A DNA stretch of 64,000 nucleotides, taken from contig SCSV01000286.1 in assembly GCA_004297555.1 (NCBI GenBank), forward strand, positions 44,178 through 108,177. Reading direction: 5' to 3'. Below are positions 47,657 through 55,979 of the stretch, piece after piece (within the stretch, counting starts at the first letter, position 1; the number at the start of each line of letters is the position of its first letter). This stretch comes from Salinibacterium sp. (lineage in GTDB: Bacteria > Actinomycetota > Actinomycetes > Actinomycetales > Microbacteriaceae). The position numbers and the translations under genes are program-made. Under the pieces are notes generated by a model. That model saw nothing but the letters and a program-made list of their open reading frames with translations, had not been told where the DNA came from and ran no database searches.

Positions 47657-49189
47657 ATGGCCACCACCGACCTCATCTTCGTCGCTTCCCCTGAAGGGTT
47701 TCGCTCCCAGAACATCGACCGCCCACCCGCGCATCTGGTCCGCGAGCTGGTGCAGAACGCCCTCGACGAAGCCGGCGTCACGCAGCTCGACGTCACCGTC
47801 ACCTTCCACGGGCCGCGCCAGGGCACCACGGTGCGCGTGGTCGACAACGCGCCGCAGGGCGTGAAGGACGAACGGCTACTCTTCACGTTGTGGCTGTCGG
47901 ACAAGGAGGACTCTCCGCTCAAGCGCGGCCGCATGGGACGTGGGCTGAAGGAAATCGTCTCGGTTGCCAACAAGACGACCATCCGCTCCATGGGTATCGA
48001 CGCGCTGCAGTTCGAGCGGAAGCAGGGTGGCGAGTGGAGCCGAAGGACGCTGCCCAAGCTCGGACGCACTGAGGTCGGCACTGAAGTGACCTCGTTCTGC
48101 CGCGCCTGGGGCGAGAGTGCCGCGAAGAGCATTGTGACCTTCATCAAGCGGGTCCGCGCGCCGTCCACTGTCGAGCTGCGAGTCGCCTTCGTCGACGAGC
48201 GTGCAGCGGAGCCGACGCCGGTGTTCGAGCGGGTGGTGCCGTTTGTGGCGACCGAGAGGTACCAGCTGTATCTGCCCACGGTCATTTACGAGCTGGACGA
48301 GGGTGACCGCAAGGCGCGGGACCGGCACCGTCACGCCGACGTCGAGTGCTTCACGCCTCCGCCCGGAGAGCAGGCGTACATCTACGAGCTGGGCATCCCG
48401 GTCGAGAAGTGCGAGTCGAGCCCGGTGTCCATCGATGTGCAACAGCGGGTCATCCTGCGCGAGCGCCGAGACACTGTCACGGACAGCTACCGCCGCCAGC
48501 TGCTCGCCGAGGTGCTCAACAAGCGGGTGAAGGCCGGACTCGTCACCGGTGACGAGCTGCGCTCCAACGCGGCGCTGGTGGCCGCGCAGAGCATGTACTC
48601 GCTGGACCCGGATGTGCGGCGGCAGCTCGCCGACGCCTGGACGGGCGGCCTGCCGTACTCCACCGGCAAGGATGACTTTCAGCGCGCGACCGCTCATCAC
48701 GTTCAGGTGGTGGCGCTGCGCACGCTGCCCGAAGCCATCCGCGAGGTGGTGAAGTACGCCGGCACTTCCGTGACTTCGATTCTGGAAACGCGCAAGGAGG
48801 AATTCTGCCCGGTCATCCCGACCGAGAAGCTCGACCTCCGATGCCGCAAGCTCATCACGTTCTGGGGGTGGTTGAGCGCGGGCCTCAAGCGCCCGTGTAC
48901 GGTGCGCATCTGCGCCGGGAAGCCGTCGGCGGGGGCCGATTTCAACCGGACGACTCAGACGCTGACGCTCTACGCGGAGATGCTCGGCGACCAGTTCTTC
49001 GACGACCCGGCGGGCGCGATGCAGCTCGGAGTGTTCCTCCACGAGCTTGCCCACTGGGCTCCTCGCGAAAACGAGCACGGTATCGAGTTCCACTCCGACG
49101 CCGAGAACATCGGGGGCAAGCTCGCGGCGTTCATGCTGAACAACGCAGAGCAGGCCCGGCTGCAGTTGAAGGGTGAGGTGGGGCCGTGA
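47657..49189 (+). CDS. GHKL ATPase fused to HExxH metallopeptidase
   Basis: 510 aa. The N-terminal GHKL (HSP90/MutL/histidine-kinase-type) fold shows the N-box ELVQNALDE (30-38), DNAPQG (63-68) and GRMGRGLKE (91-99) ATP-lid elements. The C-terminal part has HELAHW (about 462-467), a zincin HExxH motif, with a downstream EHGIEFHSDAE that could complete the site. Phage GHKL proteins such as T4 rIIA act in host-defence exclusion. A linked peptidase suggests an ATP-controlled protease. Strong operator-promoter upstream indicates early expression. Confidence 0.82.
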   Translation: MATTDLIFVASPEGFRSQNIDRPPAHLVRELVQNALDEAGVTQLDVTVTFHGPRQGTTVRVVDNAPQGVKDERLLFTLWLSDKEDSPLKRGRMGRGLKEIVSVANKTTIRSMGIDALQFERKQGGEWSRRTLPKLGRTEVGTEVTSFCRAWGESAAKSIVTFIKRVRAPSTVELRVAFVDERAAEPTPVFERVVPFVATERYQLYLPTVIYELDEGDRKARDRHRHADVECFTPPPGEQAYIYELGIPVEKCESSPVSIDVQQRVILRERRDTVTDSYRRQLLAEVLNKRVKAGLVTGDELRSNAALVAAQSMYSLDPDVRRQLADAWTGGLPYSTGKDDFQRATAHHVQVVALRTLPEAIREVVKYAGTSVTSILETRKEEFCPVIPTEKLDLRCRKLITFWGWLSAGLKRPCTVRICAGKPSAGADFNRTTQTLTLYAEMLGDQFFDDPAGAMQLGVFLHELAHWAPRENEHGIEFHSDAENIGGKLAAFMLNNAEQARLQLKGEVGP

Positions 49190-49401
49190 GCGGGTCGAGC
49201 ATGCAGAAGGGCGGGCCAATGGGGCCGCCGCGGGTCGCCGCCGTTCCCGCGACCATCCACTTCAGCCCCACCGGCGAGAAGAGTCTGTGCGGCAAGTTCG
49301 TCAAGGCGGCCGGTCGAACACTCACGTACACCACCGACCACTGCGCGCCGACAGTCCATTCGCGAAGCAGATGCTCGGCGACGTCGACGCTCTTGACGTG
49401 A
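49186..49401 (+). CDS. Hypothetical small protein
   Basis: 71 aa from GTG 49186 (GTGA overlap), GAGGTGGGGCC upstream. A Pro/Gly-rich N-terminus and a segment like TIHFSPTGEKSLCGKFV. Low-complexity end. Moderate support from coupling. Confidence 0.45.
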   Translation: MSGSSMQKGGPMGPPRVAAVPATIHFSPTGEKSLCGKFVKAAGRTLTYTTDHCAPTVHSRSRCSATSTLLT

Positions 49402-49434
49402 ACGCACCGAAGCTGTCACAAGAAAGGTGACGCC

Positions 49435-49869
49435 ATGAACGTCTCTGCCGAAACACTCCACGCTCTGGCCGTCGCAGCTGGAGCCCCCCTCGACTTGAAC
49501 GGCGAAGGTGTCGTTCGCTGGGTAACCGGGAAGCTTCGAGAGCTGGCGCAGCGGAACGGCGCGGCCATCGCTTGCGGAGCTGGCCGCATGTCTTCGCTGA
49601 GTTATGAAATCACACAGCTCAAGGACGAAGCCGTGAAGCGCGAAGAGAAACTCGAGACTGCTCTGCGCGAACTGGTCGGATTCGCCGACCGCAACAGCAA
49701 GCGCGCCGAGGCCGCGTGGCGCTCGGTGACCTACGTCGACGGCAAGCAACTGCCGGTCGAGAAGTGGCCGCCGGAGGAGAAGCAGATGGCGTCGCGTTGG
49801 CACGAGGCGAACCGGCTGCTCTCCGTCGTCAGAGACCGCGCACGCGAGGTGGGGGTGAAGTGGCCATGA
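49435..49869 (+). CDS. Hypothetical helical/coiled-coil protein
   Basis: 144 aa, AAAGGTGACGCC before ATG 49435. Helical throughout with a coiled coil at about 65-90 (DEAVKREEKLETALRELVG). No motif. Overlaps the next start (ATGA). Confidence 0.6.
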   Translation: MNVSAETLHALAVAAGAPLDLNGEGVVRWVTGKLRELAQRNGAAIACGAGRMSSLSYEITQLKDEAVKREEKLETALRELVGFADRNSKRAEAAWRSVTYVDGKQLPVEKWPPEEKQMASRWHEANRLLSVVRDRAREVGVKWP

Positions 49870-50108
49870 AGAGCAAGACGAGCAAAGTGACCAAGCCGCA
49901 GCGGCTCTGTCTAGGTTCGGGTTCCGCCAGCGGCACCGTTCTCACCGCCAGGACCGGCGGGAATGGAAAGTGGGGCGACTACATCTCCATCACCGTGGGG
50001 TGTCGCGAAGGCTGCTGTGGAGAGCACACCGTCGAGCTGTCCCAGCAAGACTTCAGGAAGCTCAAGAAGCTGAAGCCGTCACGGTTCAAGGGAGGGTACT
50101 CGTTTTGA
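49866..50108 (+). CDS. Small basic protein with Cys pair
   Basis: 80 aa. Lys-rich ends and a central VGCREGCCGEHTVELSQQDF, which could bind metal. Coupled to both neighbours (ATGA upstream, TTGA downstream). Confidence 0.55.
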   Translation: MKSKTSKVTKPQRLCLGSGSASGTVLTARTGGNGKWGDYISITVGCREGCCGEHTVELSQQDFRKLKKLKPSRFKGGYSF

Positions 50109-50980
50109 GCAAGGTCGAGACCTCAGGGACGGTGCACTTCAGCGTGCAGGGCGAGTTCATCACCGACACGGCCCGCCGGCTGTGGGCCGAGGAAGGCGAA
50201 CAAGAGCGCGCGCTGCGCATCCTGCGCTGCATGCAGGGCATCACCGAGCAGCAGATTCTCGACGTGCTCGAAGGCCGTTCGCAGCTCGTGGGCTGGAGCG
50301 ACAGCCCCGAGGGCATCCAGCTGAAGTCCGACAAGCACAAGGGCGTGACGCTCGAAGAGCAGTTCAAGAAGCTGAAGGGCGAGCGCTACGAGTTCGACGA
50401 CCAGCCGAAGGACATCAAGTCGAAGCGCTCAACGCGAACCGGGAACCCGCCCAAGAAGCAGCGCATCTACCGCAAGATGAAAGACAGCGGCGGCATCTCG
50501 CGCCCGAAGCTGAAGCGCTTCGAGTCGAGCATGGAGGGCATCGCGCGGATGGCGGACCCCGGTGACACCAACAAGGGCTTCCTGCCAGCTGAGACAGAAC
50601 GCGAGCGCGAGGAGCGCGAGGAGAAGGAGCGCGAGGAGAAGGAAGAGGAGGCACGACAGTACGCGAAAGCGAACCTCGTCGTCTCCGACACCATCACCGG
50701 CGACACCGGCTGGCTCTCTCCAGAAGGCAAGTTCTACCCGTGCGGCTATTCGGAGCACGCCCGTGTCATCTGGGCACTCGGGCTCTGCGGACACCCACAG
50801 ATGCACGGTGCGCATCCCGCCGGCTGGGTTCGCCTTGGTATGAACGGGAGCGAACCGTACGTCCACGACGCCCACGACAGCCCCGACCCACCAACGAAGG
50901 CGCAGAAAGACCTCATCAGTGCGTTCTGCAAAAAGCGAAAAATCAAGTTGCCGTGGTGGCTGGAGGAGAACGAGCGATGA
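50105..50980 (+). CDS. Hypothetical protein with charged coiled coil
   Basis: 291 aa from TTG 50105 (TTGA overlap; GGGAGGG upstream). The N-terminal 60 residues are folded, then a basic region (KKQRIYRKMKD), an Arg/Glu repeat coil (EREREEREEKEREEKEEE) and a C-terminal domain with Trp/Cys/His (WALGLCGHPQMHGAH). No family recognised. Confidence 0.58.
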   Translation: MSKVETSGTVHFSVQGEFITDTARRLWAEEGEQERALRILRCMQGITEQQILDVLEGRSQLVGWSDSPEGIQLKSDKHKGVTLEEQFKKLKGERYEFDDQPKDIKSKRSTRTGNPPKKQRIYRKMKDSGGISRPKLKRFESSMEGIARMADPGDTNKGFLPAETEREREEREEKEREEKEEEARQYAKANLVVSDTITGDTGWLSPEGKFYPCGYSEHARVIWALGLCGHPQMHGAHPAGWVRLGMNGSEPYVHDAHDSPDPPTKAQKDLISAFCKKRKIKLPWWLEENER

Positions 50981-51663
50981 TGATGACTGCGATTGCAGTG
51001 ACGGCGTTGGCATTCTCAGCCTTATCTGGCGACCTCAGTGACCTCCACATGTCCGGCGACCTCGACGCCTTGAGCTGCCCAAAAGACGGGGGCCGCATCT
51101 ACTTTGGCTCAGGCAGCTACGTGCTGCCCGAGCCCCCACAGCCCCACCGAACCATCGACGAAATTCACCAGCTGCGCGCGGAGAGCACCAGAGAAAACGC
51201 CAAGCTGCGCGACGAGTTGTCCGCACTTCGCGGGCACCTTGCGACAGTTCTCTCAATTGGATTCTCGATACTCATCGGCATCGTCGGGTTGTTGTGGTCT
51301 TACCTCAGTGAGAGGCAGGAGTCGTTGGAGCGCAAACTGAACGACTATCTCGACTGCCTCGCCACCCGCATGAAAGCCGAGAACGAACGGGCCGAGAATC
51401 TGTACCGTGAGGCTGAGGCCTCCCGTGAAGCTGAGGCCTCCTCTCTCGCTGCGTGGGTCATTGACGTCGAACGCAAAGCGTACAATCCCAAGTACGAGTG
51501 CCTCTCGCACGGCAGCTGCGCGCTCCCGCCCGGTCACGCGATGCCCGGTGCTGCAGTCGTCAAGCACGTGAACCACGTCGGCGACACCTTCGTCACGCGC
51601 AATGGGCAGCACGACCACCTGGGCCGCAAGCGCGACCAGCAGCTCCACATGGAGGTCGACTGA
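50977..51663 (+). CDS. Membrane protein with flanking coiled coils
   Basis: 228 aa from ATG 50977, TGGAGGAGAACGAGCG upstream. A signal-like N-terminus (TAIAVTALAFSALS), a coiled coil at about 60-85, a membrane helix (VLSIGFSILIGIVGLLWSYL) and a second coil (AENERAENLYREAEASREAE, a short repeat). Cys-containing end. Possibly an envelope-spanning or superinfection-exclusion protein; inferred from topology only. Confidence 0.58.
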   Translation: MMMTAIAVTALAFSALSGDLSDLHMSGDLDALSCPKDGGRIYFGSGSYVLPEPPQPHRTIDEIHQLRAESTRENAKLRDELSALRGHLATVLSIGFSILIGIVGLLWSYLSERQESLERKLNDYLDCLATRMKAENERAENLYREAEASREAEASSLAAWVIDVERKAYNPKYECLSHGSCALPPGHAMPGAAVVKHVNHVGDTFVTRNGQHDHLGRKRDQQLHMEVD

Positions 51664-51956
51664 TGCGCTCGGCCGTCGGCTACATCGGCATCGCGATGAC
51701 CAGTGTCACCTTCCAGTACTTCAACGCTCGTTCGCTGCGCGCGAAGCTGGAAGCTGAACGCGAAAAGGCCACCGCGTGTCACAACGGGTTCCAGCAGCTG
51801 CTCGACGTACGCCGCAGCTTCGCCGCCAACGAGCCCATCAACGTTCGTTGGGACCAGACCTGGGGCTACTGCGTCTGCACCCCACGTCCGCGCTGCAGCG
51901 TCTACGCGACCGACGCCGGTCTCGTTATGCCAAACGGAGCGGAGTGCTCGCCATGA
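51663..51956 (+). CDS. Small anchored protein
   Basis: 97 aa; start overlaps the previous stop (TGATG). A weak N-terminal hydrophobic segment, then helix (SLRAKLEAEREKATACHNGF) and a Cys-rich CVCTPRPRC region. No family recognised. Confidence 0.52.
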   Translation: MRSAVGYIGIAMTSVTFQYFNARSLRAKLEAEREKATACHNGFQQLLDVRRSFAANEPINVRWDQTWGYCVCTPRPRCSVYATDAGLVMPNGAECSP

Positions 51957-52162
51957 AGGTCCGCGAGCTGGTCAGCTTTCTGGAGCGCAGCGGCTTCACC
52001 CACGTGCGCACGCACGGCTCGCACGCGACGTACAAGCTGGGACGCTCGACGCGCATTGGCCTCGTGGTGAATCACCCGAATGACGAGGTCGACCCGGTGG
52101 TGCTTTCGAACGCACGCCGCACTCTCCGCTCCGTCGGAATCGAACTGGGAGACCGAACATGA
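51953..52162 (+). CDS. hicA: HicA-like mRNA interferase
   Basis: 69 aa (ATGA overlap). VRELVSFLERSGFTHVRT, the catalytic-His motif GSHATYK (His24), a beta turn GLVVNHPNDEVDPV and the final helix with LRSVGI match the HicA double-stranded RNA-binding-like toxin family. HicA cleaves mRNA and is usually paired with HicB. No HicB follows here on the same strand; two ribbon-helix-helix genes lie just downstream on the other strand. Confidence 0.75.
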   Translation: MKVRELVSFLERSGFTHVRTHGSHATYKLGRSTRIGLVVNHPNDEVDPVVLSNARRTLRSVGIELGDRT

Positions 52163-52173
52163 CCGTCGACTGC

Positions 52174-52389
52174 TTAGTCGTCGCGCCACTGTGGGTTGAG
52201 CGTCACGCGTTGTTCCAGCGCACGGCTCACGAGCAGGCGAAGAGCCTCAGCGATATTCCCCCCGGCGTGCGCCTTAGCAAAGCGTTGCAGTACCGCATCG
52301 ACTTCGGGTGGGAACGAGACGGTGCGGTATGGACCGCTCTCACGCAACTTCAATTTGGGTGCACGAGGCGCTCTCACGATTGGCGCCAC
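52174..52389 (-). CDS. Ribbon-helix-helix-like protein
   Basis: 71 aa from GTG 52389. GPYRTVSFPPEVDAVLQRFA and GNIAEALRLLVSRALEQR resemble a beta strand plus two helices of the CopG/Arc type. It is a likely paralogue of the next gene (shared NxxEALRLxxxxxLxxR). Candidate antitoxin or repressor. Confidence 0.58.
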   Translation of the reverse strand: MAPIVRAPRAPKLKLRESGPYRTVSFPPEVDAVLQRFAKAHAGGNIAEALRLLVSRALEQRVTLNPQWRDD

Positions 52390-52658
52390 AATCTGTTGAG
52401 TGCTTCGGCGATGGTGGCATTGGCCTCTGCCTTCGCCTGCCGTAGACCCTCGTTGTATCCGCTGACCTCGAGGGTTCGCCCCAGCCCGGCGAGTCCCCGC
52501 GCGCTCAGCTTCTCACGCAGGATGAGGCGCAGAGCTTCGCTGACGTTGCCATCGGTGTGTTCGCCAGCGAAATTTCGCAGCTGCTGCATGAGGTCTTGGT
52601 CCACGGTTGCGTTCAGAACCGCAAACGTCCCGCCCTGCAGTTTTCGCCGGTGTGCCAT
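52374..52658 (-). CDS. Ribbon-helix-helix-like protein
   Basis: 94 aa from ATG 52658. FAVLNATVDQDLMQQLRNFA and GNVSEALRLILREKLSARG form the same pattern as the neighbour, with an extra C-terminal helix (ANATIAEALNRLW). The gene overlaps the next by 16 nt. Possible repressor or antitoxin pair opposite HicA. Confidence 0.6.
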   Translation of the reverse strand: MAHRRKLQGGTFAVLNATVDQDLMQQLRNFAGEHTDGNVSEALRLILREKLSARGLAGLGRTLEVSGYNEGLRQAKAEANATIAEALNRLWRQS

Positions 52659-52667
52659 GGGTGAATC

Positions 52668-52907
52668 GTGGTGGAGTCACACGAAATTCGCAATGTCTTC
52701 CGCAGCGCGACGAAGTGCACCACGACGCGTGACGGTCTTTGTCATTGGCTCTCGTGGGCGTTGGGCTTCCGCTTGTTCACCGTCCTCACCTTTGACCGCC
52801 GATGTGTCACGTTCCAGCTCACTTGGCGCGGCCCTCAAGGGAAGTGGACGCTGCGGCCTCCCACGCCCGGGCGGAAGCGCCACGGGGGTCAGCTGGTGAC
52901 CAAGTAG
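52668..52907 (+). CDS. Hypothetical small protein (uncertain)
   Basis: 79 aa from GTG 52668. Beta-rich with FTVLTFDRRCVTFQLTW. Third codon positions are GC-rich but other frames are also open here, so the call is weak. It ends just before the AT-rich island. Confidence 0.3.
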   Translation: MVESHEIRNVFRSATKCTTTRDGLCHWLSWALGFRLFTVLTFDRRCVTFQLTWRGPQGKWTLRPPTPGRKRHGGQLVTK

Positions 52908-52911
52908 GACG

Positions 52912-52972
52912 GCTTTTTTACAATAACATTAATGTTTTTAGAATTAGAATAGTAGATTCTACTCAAATCGTG
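52912..52972. promoter_or_regulatory. AT-rich island with two palindromes
   Basis: About 60 bp of very AT-rich DNA in a GC-rich context. It contains the perfect palindrome AACATTAATGTT (52924-52935) and AGTAGATTCTACT (52950-52962, symmetric apart from its centre base). Located just upstream of the gene pair that ends with a tyrosine recombinase. Candidate attachment site or recombinase-operon promoter. Confidence 0.5.
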
Positions 52973-52992
52973 TGGTAGGCCTGGAGGCCCAA

Positions 52993-53376
52993 ATGGCACG
53001 CAAGACCGTTCGAATCGACTACCCGAAGGTCGCCGCAGCTCATAAGCGCAAGCTCGCGGCGCTCGGGTTCGGCGAACAGCCCAAGCAGCCGCACTACGAA
53101 CAGAAGTCGGGGTTGCCGATGGCGGGCCCTGCCACTCGAACACCGACCGCGAAGCGCAGCATCGCGAAGCTCTTCGTGCTCAACCGCAAGCACGACCACA
53201 CCGGCACCAGCGGCACCGGCATCGTCGCGGAGGGGGTTCGGTTCAGCAACGGCAAGGTCGCACTGCACTGGCTCTCACACCTGGGTGCGGTCAACGTCTA
53301 CGACTCGATGGACGTCTGCGAGGTGCTTCACGGGCACGACGGCAACACGGTGGTGGAGTGGAAGGACGAGAAGTGA
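52993..53376 (+). CDS. Hypothetical basic protein preceding the recombinase
   Basis: 127 aa, CTGGAGGCCC before ATG 52993. Basic N-terminus (ARKTVRIDYPKVAAAHKRKL), then a beta-rich half (GVRFSNGKVALHWLSHLGAV). It overlaps the recombinase start by 4 nt and might be a directionality or regulatory factor, which is only a positional guess. Confidence 0.56.
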   Translation: MARKTVRIDYPKVAAAHKRKLAALGFGEQPKQPHYEQKSGLPMAGPATRTPTAKRSIAKLFVLNRKHDHTGTSGTGIVAEGVRFSNGKVALHWLSHLGAVNVYDSMDVCEVLHGHDGNTVVEWKDEK

Positions 53377-54218
53377 ACCCACTCGACGTCGACCGCCTAC
53401 TCGACCCGGTGCTATCCGAACTGAAGGCGACGTCGTCGTGCGAAGCGTACGTCGCCAGTTGGGAGCGCTGGTACCGAGCCGGCGGCCCGGTGACCGTACG
53501 AGGACTCACAGCGCTCGACGTCGCGAAGCTGCGGTCGGTGAGGGACACGCTACTCCGGTCCGAATACGCCCCCGCTACCGTGAAGCGCTGCTTCATCGTC
53601 GCGCACCGGGTGTGGATGAGCCTGACCGAAACGGAAAACAAGGCCGACCCGTTCACGCGCGTGAAGGTCGTTGTCGGCGACAACACGCCACACTGGAACG
53701 TGCTGCAGCCTGGGGAGCTGAAGGTTCTCGCCGACGGTCTGAAGAAAGAGCCCCTCGCGCGCGCGGTGGTTCTCGCGCTCGGGCTCCAGGGCTGGCGGCA
53801 GCACGTGTTGCGCGGGCTGCGCTGGTCAAACGTACGGGAGGATGGCGACGGCTACGTAGTCGAGTACGTCACCAAGCGCGGCAAGCGAGCAGTGAAGCGG
53901 CTGCACCCCGAAGTGATGAAAGCGGTCGAGCAGCTCGGTGGCCCGGTCAGCCCCAACGAGCCGTTCATTGCCGGCAACAAGCGGAAGCCGCTCACCTCGA
54001 ACGACGTCTACCGGCTGGTGACTCGAGCCTGCAAGAATGTACTCGGCCGGCACATCACGCCCCACGGGCTGCGAGCGACGTTCATCACCACGTACATCTC
54101 CCAGAAGAAGAACATCGCGATGGCGGCGCAGCTCGCGGACCAATCGAGCACGAAGACGACTGAGCGGTACCTGCGGTGGACGCTGACGGGAACGAAAGAC
54201 GACGAGGTGAGCCTGTGA
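53373..54218 (+). CDS. Tyrosine recombinase (integrase)
   Basis: 281 aa from GTG 53373 (GTGA overlap). The N-terminal SAM-like domain is at about 1-100. The catalytic domain has Arg142 (GWRQHVLRGLRW), HGLR (231-234) and the Tyr nucleophile (TERYLRW, Tyr266). The second His of the usual R-H-R-H-Y set is replaced near 257-258 by Asp-Gln, which some members tolerate. It acts in site-specific integration, resolution or inversion. The AT-rich island upstream may hold its site. Confidence 0.88.
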   Translation: MNPLDVDRLLDPVLSELKATSSCEAYVASWERWYRAGGPVTVRGLTALDVAKLRSVRDTLLRSEYAPATVKRCFIVAHRVWMSLTETENKADPFTRVKVVVGDNTPHWNVLQPGELKVLADGLKKEPLARAVVLALGLQGWRQHVLRGLRWSNVREDGDGYVVEYVTKRGKRAVKRLHPEVMKAVEQLGGPVSPNEPFIAGNKRKPLTSNDVYRLVTRACKNVLGRHITPHGLRATFITTYISQKKNIAMAAQLADQSSTKTTERYLRWTLTGTKDDEVSL

Positions 54219-55117
54219 GTGGTGTGAACGCAGAGACGAAGCGGTTCCGGGCAGCGCTTCACGCGCGGGGCTTCACCAAGGGCCGCGCCAACAGGTACAG
54301 CGTCCGCCGCGTCGGTCACTCCTTCGAGATTCTCTCCAAGGGCGCGGGTGGAGCAGTCGTGATGGTTGCCAAGCAGGCCGTTGTGGAGCGGGCGCTCGAC
54401 GAACTCGCGCGGACCGTTGCCTCCATTCACTTCAACCCGCCGGCCAAAACCTGCAACAAAGACGGAAAGACCTGCAGCTTCCCCACGTGCATGCCGTGTG
54501 ACGAGGTACGCGACGGGCTGGTGCTCGTCGGCGAACAGCCCGAGCAGCCGCTGACGCAGAAGAAGCGGGAGCAGCTACTGAAGCCGCTGCGGTACGCGGC
54601 AAACCCGAGAGCTGTGTTCGAGGCAGCAATCGACGCCGAGCGCGAAGCACTGGTCCACGTTGAGAACAAGACTCTCGACGCCGCCGTCACGCGCCTGAAG
54701 AAGGTCGTCGACCGCAACTCTGGACTCACCAACCTGATGGGTGTGCGTGTGCTCGACCTGCACCACCTGCTGCGTGCGTACGAGACGAAAAGTGGCCGTG
54801 TCTTCCGCGGGACCATTGCGCGGCTGCTCGGGTTCCACGAGAGCGATGTCACCGACGTGCAGCTGCTGAAGGCCATCGCCGCACGTGAAAAGGAGCGCGA
54901 GGCGATGCGCGAGTTCTACGTGGAAGGTCCGCCCGCGTTCCTCCTCAAACGAACCGGCAAGCCACCCATCGCACAACATCTGAAGGACGCCGGTGGCGTG
55001 CTCGACCGAATTGCTACTGCTCGGAAAGCTGCAGGTGACCGGTACGAAAACCATTACGCGCTGAACCAGATTGCACATTGGCTCTGGCGGTTGAGCGGAG
55101 CGGAGAAAGACCCATGA
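54215..55117 (+). CDS. Hypothetical protein
   Basis: 300 aa from GTG 54215 (GTGA overlap with the recombinase). A Lys/Arg-rich N-terminal domain with a Cys cluster (CNKDGKTCSFPTCMPC, about 85-100), then an all-helical region. No family recognised. The Cys cluster may be a zinc site. Coupled to the next gene by ATGA. Confidence 0.58.
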   Translation: MSGVNAETKRFRAALHARGFTKGRANRYSVRRVGHSFEILSKGAGGAVVMVAKQAVVERALDELARTVASIHFNPPAKTCNKDGKTCSFPTCMPCDEVRDGLVLVGEQPEQPLTQKKREQLLKPLRYAANPRAVFEAAIDAEREALVHVENKTLDAAVTRLKKVVDRNSGLTNLMGVRVLDLHHLLRAYETKSGRVFRGTIARLLGFHESDVTDVQLLKAIAAREKEREAMREFYVEGPPAFLLKRTGKPPIAQHLKDAGGVLDRIATARKAAGDRYENHYALNQIAHWLWRLSGAEKDP

Positions 55118-55308
55118 CAGACGAACAAAAGAAGCTGTTGCGAATGGCGCGTATACACCTCAACTGGGTCTTCTTCGGAGGTGAGTTCGCGACCGAGATG
55201 GAGGAAGGGGTAATCATGTCACTCGCCAGCCACAAGGAGTACGCCGAGGCCAAAGAGTTCTTCAACTCGAAAGAGTGGCATGCGTTCATGAAGAAGGTCT
55301 CCAAGTAA
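55114..55308 (+). CDS. Small helical protein
   Basis: 64 aa from ATG 55114. Helical (DEQKKLLRMARIHLNWVFF, AEAKEFFNSKEWHAFMKK). No motif. Precedes a membrane thioredoxin by 2 nt. Confidence 0.52.
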   Translation: MTDEQKKLLRMARIHLNWVFFGGEFATEMEEGVIMSLASHKEYAEAKEFFNSKEWHAFMKKVSK

Positions 55309-55310
55309 GC

Positions 55311-55979
55311 ATGGAGAACTGGGACCGAGCCCTCCGCTTCACCGAGTGCATCTGTGCCGGCTGCATCTTCGTCGGCTGTGCGATTCTCGACGACGAAAGC
55401 CTGAGCTTGCCGCTCGTCTTCAGCGGAGCTATCACGCTGACCCTCTCACGTGTAACATCGAAGGGTGCCATGAACGAGAACGAGACCACGAACGCAGTAC
55501 CTCCTGGGCAGGCCGGGCATACGGGCACCGTCGAGGCGAGTGCCGGTGGTGGACCGGCCGAAGGTACAACTGCCCAGGAGGCCCTCGGAGCCGCCGGTGT
55601 CACCATCATCACCAGCGAAGAGCAGCTGCGCTCTGCTCTCACCAAGGCGCCGGGGAAAGTGCTGCTCGACTTCGTCGCCCAGGACTGCGAGGCATGCGAG
55701 GGCGAGAAGCCGGCGCTGCAGCAGCTCGCCTCCAGCTGCCCCGGCACGATGGTGCTCTCCGTCGACGTGGACGAGCTGCCTCACATCGCCGATGCGCTCA
55801 AGGCCGACGGGACTCCCACGCTCTACATGGGCGAGGGTGCCGACTTCCTAAAGGACCTGGAGCGCGGCAGCAAGGCGCTCGAAGAAGACAAGCGCGTGCC
55901 TCGGCCGGCACACGTGAAAGAGGTCAACCCAGAGGACCCCAAGCTTTTGAGGCGCCTTCGTTGTGCTCGAAAGAAATGA
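55311..55979 (+). CDS. Membrane-anchored thioredoxin-fold protein
   Basis: 222 aa from ATG 55311. N-terminal hydrophobic region (about 10-48) with several Cys, a Gly/Pro/Thr linker, then a thioredoxin fold: LLDFVAQDCEACEGEKP with CEAC at 126-129 and the cis-Pro loop DGTPTLYMG. The Cys-rich ectodomains in the virion block are plausible substrates. A start at Met54 would give a soluble form. Confidence 0.75.
   Translation: MENWDRALRFTECICAGCIFVGCAILDDESLSLPLVFSGAITLTLSRVTSKGAMNENETTNAVPPGQAGHTGTVEASAGGGPAEGTTAQEALGAAGVTIITSEEQLRSALTKAPGKVLLDFVAQDCEACEGEKPALQQLASSCPGTMVLSVDVDELPHIADALKADGTPTLYMGEGADFLKDLERGSKALEEDKRVPRPAHVKEVNPEDPKLLRRLRCARKK

Noticed and set aside
47876..49219. 447-codon minus frame opposite the GHKL gene
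   Set aside because: Antisense shadow of a gene with clear ATPase and peptidase motifs.
52159..52899. 246-codon plus-strand frame after HicA
   Set aside because: It runs antisense through two ribbon-helix-helix-like genes and becomes Ser/Arg-rich, so it reads as a shadow.
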